DNA of 29,263 bases from an uncultured Eubacteriales bacterium. GTDB taxonomy: Bacteria; Bacillota; Clostridia; Oscillospirales; CAG-272. The position numbers were made by a program, and so were the translations under genes. The stretch is from NCBI GenBank assembly GCA_934373635.1, contig CAKROZ010000015.1:1-29263 (forward strand), in the 5' to 3' direction. The notes beneath the pieces were generated by a model. It made no database searches, was not told the origin of the DNA, and saw only the letters and a program-made list of their open reading frames with translations. The first letter of the stretch is position 1; every line of letters starts with the position of its first letter. Below, piece after piece: positions 24,610 through 29,263 of the stretch.

Positions 24610-25387
24610 CGAACAGAAGACCGAAGAAAGCGCCCTTCCCGAACGCACCGTAGTATTGGAAGAGGCGATCGAAGCCATCCTTTTTGCGGCGGGGCATCCG
24701 ATCTCTTATTCCGTCCTCGGGCGCATATTTGAGATGACTCCGGCAAAAATAAAGGATAAGGTCACAAAATATGCGGAAAGCTACAACAAGCAAAAGCTCG
24801 CGCGCGGGGTCGTTCTTCTGACCTATCCCGAGTCCTGCCAGCTTTGCACAAAGCCGCAATATCTGCCCGAGATCCGCGACGCCCTCGGCATCAAGAAAAA
24901 CGGTACGCTCTCCACCTCGTCGATGGAAGCGCTCGCCATCGTTGCCTACAATCAGCCCGTCACGCGCGCGTTTGTCGACGCGCTCCGCCGTGCGGATTCC
25001 TCCTATGCGATGAACAACCTGCTCGACCGCGGACTCATCGAATCAAAGGGGCGTCTCGATGCCCCGGGACGTCCAATGCTTTACGGTACGACCACCGACT
25101 TTCTCCGCTGCTTCGGCCTTTCGGGGCTTGAGGAGCTTCCCGCCACGAGCGAGGAGATCATGAACATGTTCGACAAGGCGAAAGCCGAAGAAACGGCAAA
25201 AGCCGAGGAGAGTGCGGACGGAGAACAACAGGAAATGACCCTCGAGGACGCGATGAACGAGGGCGGAGAGTCCTCTACCCCGCAAAGCGAAGGGGGCGAA
25301 GAAACGTCGCAGGACGCCGAAGCCACCCCCGCGGAAACGGAGGAAGACGCGCCCTCTGCCGAGGACGACGTGCGCGACGATCTGTAA
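24602..25387 (+). CDS. scpB: segregation and condensation protein B
   Basis: ScpB is a tandem winged-helix dimer that binds ScpA and stabilises the condensin. I place the start at the ATG at 24602 (MSDEQKTEE) overlapping the scpA stop, rather than at 24515 inside scpA; this gives 261 residues. Family segments are EAIEAILFAAGHPISYSVL, ALAIVAYNQPVTRAFVDALR, LLDRGLIESKGRLDAPGRP and the YGTTTDFLRCFGL end of the second domain. After about residue 180 a long acidic low-complexity tail rich in Glu, Asp, Ala and Ser extends the protein beyond the usual 190-200 residues. Confidence 0.96.
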   Translation: MSDEQKTEESALPERTVVLEEAIEAILFAAGHPISYSVLGRIFEMTPAKIKDKVTKYAESYNKQKLARGVVLLTYPESCQLCTKPQYLPEIRDALGIKKNGTLSTSSMEALAIVAYNQPVTRAFVDALRRADSSYAMNNLLDRGLIESKGRLDAPGRPMLYGTTTDFLRCFGLSGLEELPATSEEIMNMFDKAKAEETAKAEESADGEQQEMTLEDAMNEGGESSTPQSEGGEETSQDAEATPAETEEDAPSAEDDVRDDL

Positions 25388-25421
25388 GAGGATTGAAAAG
25401 TCCGGGCGAAACGGAGGTTTC

Positions 25422-25985
25422 ATGGCAGAATTTTTTCTGTTTTTCTCCCTCATTTCCCTGTTTTTTCTGCTTCTATCCGAGCCGATCACTCTGCGTGTCC
25501 GATTCGGCGACGGCTTTGTGATCGGAATTCACCTCGCCGTATTCGCTCTGCTTCTCTTCCCCGGAGAGGCTTCCGCAAAGAAGAAAAAGGCAACAGGCAA
25601 GGTCGGCGCCCGAAAGAAAAAGAAGGCATCCTCCGAAAAATCGCGCCGTCTTACCGAATCCGCCGCCCTACTGCGGGCGGGGCTTTCGGCGCTGAAACGA
25701 TACGCCGACCGACCGTCGGTGCGGATCTTTATCCTTGCACCGAAAGGGGAACCCCTGCCCGAGCGCGCGGCGCTCTCCCACGGTCGCTATGCCGTCTTGG
25801 TAAGTCTTGTTTCTCTCGCGCTACACGGATTTTTCCCTCGCACCGTCACCGATGCCGATGTTTTATCGGAGGTAGGGGGAACCCGCTTCGATCTTGCCGT
25901 CTCCGTTTCTCTTTCCGACCTTTTCCTCATGGCGCTGTGCGCACTCAGAGCACGACGGAAATTTCTCGGAAACGAAAGGAGATAA
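25422..25985 (+). CDS. DUF2953-like membrane protein (YtfI-like)
   Basis: The protein has 187 residues. The first 17 are almost all hydrophobic, a second hydrophobic segment follows near residues 33-47, and a Lys-rich stretch (about 52-75) forms a cytoplasmic-looking linker; a further hydrophobic segment lies near 124-140. Sequence similarity to a known domain is faint. The DUF2953/YtfI label rests mostly on its place between scpB and ytfJ, where Firmicutes commonly carry this family, and on its size. GGAGG is 4 nt before the ATG. It lies 2 nt before ytfJ, so the two are likely co-translated. The function is unknown. Confidence 0.6.
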   Translation: MAEFFLFFSLISLFFLLLSEPITLRVRFGDGFVIGIHLAVFALLLFPGEASAKKKKATGKVGARKKKKASSEKSRRLTESAALLRAGLSALKRYADRPSVRIFILAPKGEPLPERAALSHGRYAVLVSLVSLALHGFFPRTVTDADVLSEVGGTRFDLAVSVSLSDLFLMALCALRARRKFLGNERR

Positions 25986-25987
25986 CT

Positions 25988-26389
25988 ATGGAAGAAACGA
26001 GACGTGCGGGAGGCATGAACGATGTCATCCGCGCATCCCTCGAGGAGGTCGCCCGCTTTGCGGGAGAAAACGCCGCGATCGGCACGCCGATCGAGACCTC
26101 CGCGGGCATTACCGTGATTCCCGTCTGCCGCGTCAGCGTGGGCTTTGCCACCGGGGGCGTGGATTTCGACGGCGGAAAAAAATCGGACAACCGCAATTTC
26201 GGCGGCGGAGGCGGTACCGGCGTTTCGGTCAATCCCGTCGCTTTTCTCACCGTATCGCGGGAACGCGGTGCGGAGCTCATCCCCGTCTCGCCCTCCGAAG
26301 GCTCGGTCAATGTCGACCGCATCGCATCTCTGATCGAAAATGCGCCCGACCTTGTGCGTCGGTTGAAGGGCGCGATCCTCTCCCGCTGA
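25988..26389 (+). CDS. ytfJ: YtfJ/GerW-family sporulation protein
   Basis: YtfJ (GerW) is a spore protein needed for normal germination in B. subtilis; relatives occur in most Clostridia. The start is the ATG at 25988 with AAGGAG upstream. The 133-residue protein shows the family pattern: an N-terminal helix, GENAAIGTPIETSAGITVIPVCRVSVGFATGG, a Gly-rich loop (FGGGGGTGVSVNPVAFLTV) and a C-terminal helix. It is followed by dacF with a forespore-type promoter between them, consistent with a sporulation link. Confidence 0.92.
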   Translation: MEETRRAGGMNDVIRASLEEVARFAGENAAIGTPIETSAGITVIPVCRVSVGFATGGVDFDGGKKSDNRNFGGGGGTGVSVNPVAFLTVSRERGAELIPVSPSEGSVNVDRIASLIENAPDLVRRLKGAILSR

Positions 26390-26456
26390 TCTCGCGCCCC
26401 GCGCGAAAATTGGCACGACTTTTCAGAACTGCCTTTTTCTTCGGGGGCGTCGGACG

Positions 26457-26485
26457 GTATACTCTCTCCTTCTCGGGGAACACTA
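26457..26485 (+). promoter_or_regulatory. sigma-F/sigma-G-like promoter of dacF
   Basis: GTATA (26457-26461), a 14-bp spacer and GGGAACACTA (26476-26485) match the forespore consensus GYATA / GGnnAnAnTR at every fixed position, with a spacer one base shorter than the usual 15. It is 43 bp before the dacF ATG. In B. subtilis dacF is under sigma-F, so element and gene agree. A sigma-A reading (TATACT as -10) lacks a good -35. Confidence 0.6.
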
Positions 26486-26528
26486 AGAGCATCCGGAATG
26501 CCCGAACAATCTCGGAAAGGAAAAAGTC

Positions 26529-27647
26529 ATGTTTCGACCGAACAAAACGGGGTGGATCGTTTTTCTCCTCCTCATGACCTTATTGTTTTCTCTTTTCACC
26601 GTCTATGCATTCTCCGATACCGGTGTATCGGTCAGTGCACGTGCGGCGACGCTGTATGAGCCGAAAACGAAAACATTTCTTTACGAAAAGAATGCAGATG
26701 CCCGTCTCCCGATGGCAAGCACGACAAAGATCATGACGGCGCTCGTCGTACTTGAGAACGCCGATCTCGATAAAAAAGTGCAGATCGATCCGCGTGCCGT
26801 CGGGGTGGAGGGGTCGTCTCTTTACTTAGAAGCCGACGAGGTGCTCACCGTGCGTGAGCTCCTGTACGGTCTGATGCTCCGCAGTGCGAACGACGCCGCA
26901 GAGGCGCTCGCCTACGAGGTCGCGGGCTCGGTGCCCGCTTTTGTCGCGCTGATGAACGAAAAGGCGGCGGCAATGGGACTCTCCGACACGCATTTCGAGA
27001 CGCCGCACGGACTTGACGGCAAGGAGCATTATACCACCGCGCGCGAGCTTGCCTACATCGCCGCCGCGGCGCTCGAGAACGAGGAATTTCGCAAGATCGT
27101 TTCCACCTACAAGATAACGCTCGGTGAAGACCCCGTGCGTCTCGTCGTCAATCACAACAAGCTCCTATCCCTGTACGACGGCGCCGTCGGCGTCAAGACG
27201 GGATTCACGAAAAAGAGTGGTCGCTGTCTTGTCGGCGCGGCGGGGCGGGACGGGCTGATGTTTGTCACCGTGACCCTTGACGCACCGAGCGACTGGTCGG
27301 ATCACGAAAAGCTCTTTGACTTCGGCTTTTCCCTGCTGGAAGGACGGACACCGATCCTTTCGGGAGATGTCCGCTACGAATTGCCCGTCGTCGGCGGGCG
27401 CTGTGAGAGGCTGACGGTCTCGAACGCCGAAGGATATTCCTATATTGCGAAAAAGGGTGCTCCGCCCGTCACAAAGGAGATCCGCCTTCCGCGCTATGTC
27501 GCGGCGCCGATCGAAAAAGGAGAGACGGTCGGGTCGGTTCTTCTTTATGAGGGAGACACTCTGCTTGCCGAGCTTCCGCTGACGGCGGAAGAAGCGATTG
27601 CCTTGCCGAAGAAGCGTTCTGTTTTCACACGCATCTTCGGGCGTTAG
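26529..27647 (+). CDS. dacF: serine-type D-Ala-D-Ala carboxypeptidase (DacF type)
   Basis: Low-molecular-weight penicillin-binding protein that removes the terminal D-Ala from peptidoglycan stem peptides outside the membrane. The 372-residue protein has an N-terminal hydrophobic signal segment (about 9-28) and the three active-site motifs: STTK at 64-67, SAN at 119-121 and KTG at 223-225. A C-terminal PBP5-like beta domain follows. AAAGGAAAAA precedes the ATG. Position after ytfJ and the forespore-like promoter favour the sporulation paralogue DacF over the vegetative DacA; the exact paralogue is an inference. Confidence 0.93.
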   Translation: MFRPNKTGWIVFLLLMTLLFSLFTVYAFSDTGVSVSARAATLYEPKTKTFLYEKNADARLPMASTTKIMTALVVLENADLDKKVQIDPRAVGVEGSSLYLEADEVLTVRELLYGLMLRSANDAAEALAYEVAGSVPAFVALMNEKAAAMGLSDTHFETPHGLDGKEHYTTARELAYIAAAALENEEFRKIVSTYKITLGEDPVRLVVNHNKLLSLYDGAVGVKTGFTKKSGRCLVGAAGRDGLMFVTVTLDAPSDWSDHEKLFDFGFSLLEGRTPILSGDVRYELPVVGGRCERLTVSNAEGYSYIAKKGAPPVTKEIRLPRYVAAPIEKGETVGSVLLYEGDTLLAELPLTAEEAIALPKKRSVFTRIFGR

Positions 27648-27838
27648 GACATTTTCGCCTTCGTGAGTGCTTCGTTTCCCTGCCCCGCGACTTTTTGCCG
27701 AAGGCTTTCCCTGCGCTTCGTCGGAAAAATACCATGCCGACACGCGTCTTTTCCGAAATCTTATCCTTTTAGTTTTTATTCTTCTCATAGATCATTTTTT
27801 CGCGCAACCTGCGCATCAATACAACACAGGAGACACAC

Positions 27839-28561
27839 ATGGAAGTAAGACTGCAAAAATTCCTTGCCGACGCGGGCGTCCTTTCCCGCAGGAAGGCGGA
27901 ACAAGCCATCGTGGCAGGACGTGTCACGGTCAACGGGCACCCCGCCGAGCTCGGGCAAAAGATCGACCCGTCACGGGACGTGATCGCCTACGAAAACAAG
28001 CGGGTATCCGCCGCTCGGCGGGAGTACACCTACATCATGATGAACAAGCCGCGCGGCTATCTTTCGACGACCTCGGACGATCGCGGAAGAAAGTGCGTGA
28101 CCGACCTTCTCGAAGGTGTGGAGACGCGGGTCTACCCCGTCGGACGGCTCGACATGATCTCGGAGGGGATGCTCCTCTTAACCGACGACGGCACGCTCAA
28201 GAACCGTCTGACGCATCCTTCCCACACGGTGGGAAAGGTCTACCGCGTAAAGGTAGCGGGTGCCGTCAGTGAAGAGCAGTACATGATTCTGACCTCCCCG
28301 CTCACGATCGACGGCTACAAGATTCGTCCCGTCGAGGTCACCGTCGGCGAGACCGACGAGCGCGGAACGGTCTTGAAAATGACATTGTTTGAAGGGCGGA
28401 ACCGTCAGATCCGCAAAATGTGCGAGCAGGCGGGGCTGACCGTCAAGCGTCTTTCCCGCGTCTCCATCGGCGAGCTCAAACTCGACGGGCTTCCCGTCGG
28501 GAAGTGGCGGTATCTCGAACCCCGCGAGGTCGAATACCTCTATCGCGCAACGAGGGGGTGA
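27839..28561 (+). CDS. rluB: pseudouridine synthase RluB family
   Basis: RluB-type enzymes convert uridine to pseudouridine in 23S rRNA. The 240-residue protein has an N-terminal S4 RNA-binding domain (RLQKFLADAGVLSRRKAE), then the RsuA-family core with YIMMNKPRGYLST and the catalytic Asp105 in PVGRLDMISEGMLLLT, and ends with GRNRQIRKMCEQAGL, typical of this subfamily. AGGAG is about 6 nt before the ATG. The 190-nt gap after dacF holds no gene; no clear promoter or terminator was found in it. The next gene starts 4 nt later. Confidence 0.95.
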   Translation: MEVRLQKFLADAGVLSRRKAEQAIVAGRVTVNGHPAELGQKIDPSRDVIAYENKRVSAARREYTYIMMNKPRGYLSTTSDDRGRKCVTDLLEGVETRVYPVGRLDMISEGMLLLTDDGTLKNRLTHPSHTVGKVYRVKVAGAVSEEQYMILTSPLTIDGYKIRPVEVTVGETDERGTVLKMTLFEGRNRQIRKMCEQAGLTVKRLSRVSIGELKLDGLPVGKWRYLEPREVEYLYRATRG

Positions 28562-28565
28562 CGGA

Positions 28566-28979
28566 ATGTTCCGCATTGCACCGATTCAGACCGAAGCGGA
28601 AAAGACCGAGGTCACGTCAGCGCTCGGCATCCCATCGAGAGCGGGCGCCTTCGTATACGCCATGCGCGACTGCGGAGACGGGCATCTTCTCGGGGGTGCG
28701 CAGTTTGACATTGCGGAGGGGCACGGGACGATATACGACCTCGCCTGTGCGAAGGGTGTCAACGATTTCGAAGCCATGTTCATTCTCGGGCGGGCGACGA
28801 TGGATTTCATCGACCGTACGGGCGCACATCTCTGCTATGCTTCGGCGGACGCGGGAGACGAACGGCTCCTCCGCGCCATCGGCTTTCGCACGGCGGAGGA
28901 CGGGCGGTACGTTCGCGACATGACGGGAATGTTCAACGGGCATTGTGAGGGGCGCGCGCTCGATCTCGATACGCTTTGA
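28566..28979 (+). CDS. small GNAT-like protein of unknown function
   Basis: The 137-residue protein is intact and starts 4 nt after rluB, with GGGGGTGACGGA upstream, so it is probably co-translated with it. Its pattern resembles the GNAT acetyltransferase fold: a strand with GGAQFDI, a strand with TIYDLACA, a helix containing FEAMFILGRATMDFI, then CYASADAGDERLLRAIGFR, as in the C-terminal GNAT half. A clear acetyl-CoA pyrophosphate loop (Q/RxxGxG/A) is not visible, so it may not be an active acetyltransferase. It ends the plus-strand operon; the substrate is unknown. Confidence 0.6.
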   Translation: MFRIAPIQTEAEKTEVTSALGIPSRAGAFVYAMRDCGDGHLLGGAQFDIAEGHGTIYDLACAKGVNDFEAMFILGRATMDFIDRTGAHLCYASADAGDERLLRAIGFRTAEDGRYVRDMTGMFNGHCEGRALDLDTL

Positions 28980-29112
28980 TGCCCTTCCCTGTTGCTTTTC
29001 AAAACACGGAAAACAAATTTCAAAGAGTGGACTTTCCCGTCGTCCTGTCTGCACCTTCGGCGTGTGCCGCCTTGCCTCTCGACGCAAAACGGACGAGTGA
29101 CGATCGACGGGC

Positions 29113-29156
29113 GTCGCAAACAGGTCTTTGAAAAGCCTACTTGCGACAGCTTTTTT
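29113..29156 (+). terminator. intrinsic terminator of the plus-strand operon
   Basis: GTCGCAA (29113-29119) pairs with TTGCGAC (29141-29147). Inside, AGG-CTTT pairs with AAAG-CCT with small bulges, and AGC followed by six T (29151-29156) completes the terminator. It lies 133 nt after the last plus-strand gene; the 133 nt between hold nothing I can identify. Confidence 0.88.
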
Positions 29157-29167
29157 CGCTAAAACTA

Positions 29168-29205
29168 CAAAAAAACGGTGCGACCGGCAGGTGGTCGCAC
29201 CGTTT
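29168..29205 (-). terminator. intrinsic terminator of rplL
   Basis: On the minus strand AAACGGTGCGACC (29205-29193) pairs over 13 bp with GGTCGCACCGTTT (29185-29173), loop of 7 nt, and the sequence runs on into a seven-T stretch counted partly from the stem. It ends the transcript of the L7/L12 gene and faces the terminator of the plus-strand operon. Confidence 0.92.
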
Positions 29206-29223
29206 CTCTTATTGGGAGCAGAA

Positions 29224-29263
29224 TTACTTTACTTCGACTTCTGCGCCGGCATCCTTCAGCTGC
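29224..29263 (-). CDS. rplL: 50S ribosomal protein L7/L12, C-terminal end (partial)
   Basis: Only the last 12 codons and the stop are in the window. They read QLKDAGAEVEVK and stop, the C-terminus of L7/L12 (usually a Leu-Glu/Lys-x-AGAxVE(L/V)K ending). L7/L12 forms the ribosomal stalk that recruits translation factors. The gene continues beyond the right edge; a strong terminator follows it here. Confidence 0.85.
   Translation of the reverse strand, partial: QLKDAGAEVEVK

Noticed and set aside
27690..27735. CCGAAG/CTTCGTCGG inverted repeat between dacF and rluB
   Set aside because: It has a bulged stem and is followed by A rather than T on both strands, so it is not an intrinsic terminator; no other role could be supported.

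Overview
The window reads as a chromosomal housekeeping block from a GC-rich (well over 50% G+C by eye), low-mobility member of the Clostridia (Bacillota). The pointers are the gene set and order: scpA-scpB followed by a DUF2953-like protein, a YtfJ-type sporulation protein and a DacF-type D,D-carboxypeptidase; lon followed by engB; rnc-smc-ftsY; strong AGGAGG-type ribosome binding sites with several GTG starts; and an infC leader that looks like the Gram-positive L20/IF3 attenuator. The sporulation-linked genes and a sigma-F-like promoter suggest an endospore former or a recent descendant of one. I saw no insertion sequence, prophage, CRISPR array, tRNA or rRNA.

Layout. From about 17.8 kb down to 0.2 kb, a long co-directional minus-strand block runs in transcription order: TrmH/SpoU-type RNA methyltransferase, dprA, topA, trmFO, plsX, rnc, smc, ftsY, yhbY, nadD, yqeK, an LCP-family lipoprotein, rsfS, leuS. 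Many of these genes overlap or nearly touch. They cover RNA modification and processing, DNA topology and chromosome segregation, protein targeting, NAD synthesis, ribosome silencing and tRNA charging. Ahead of them, also on minus, is the separate infC-rpmI-rplT operon (19.5 to 18.1 kb), with a consensus promoter, an attenuator leader, an AUU start for infC and its own terminator.

From about 19.6 kb to 29.1 kb the plus strand carries a candidate unassigned non-coding RNA with its own strong promoter and a U-run, then lon, engB, an M50 site-2-type protease, scpA, scpB, the DUF2953-like protein, ytfJ, dacF, rluB and a small acetyltransferase-like protein, ending in an intrinsic terminator. At the right edge this converges on the 3' end of rplL (minus), which has its own terminator.

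Functionally, smc (minus) and scpA/scpB (plus) encode the three parts of the bacterial condensin in two transcription units of the same neighbourhood. The ribosome is represented by IF3, L35, L20, L7/L12, RsfS, YhbY, EngB, RluB, RNase III and an RNA methyltransferase. This is mostly an ordinary core region. The observations most worth a second look are the regulatory and RNA features: the roughly 195-nt RNA candidate between infC and lon, the hairpin that separates the topA ribosome binding site from its start codon, the sigma-F-like promoter of dacF, a promoter buried in the methyltransferase gene, and a tiny hydrophobic reading frame directly after leuS.
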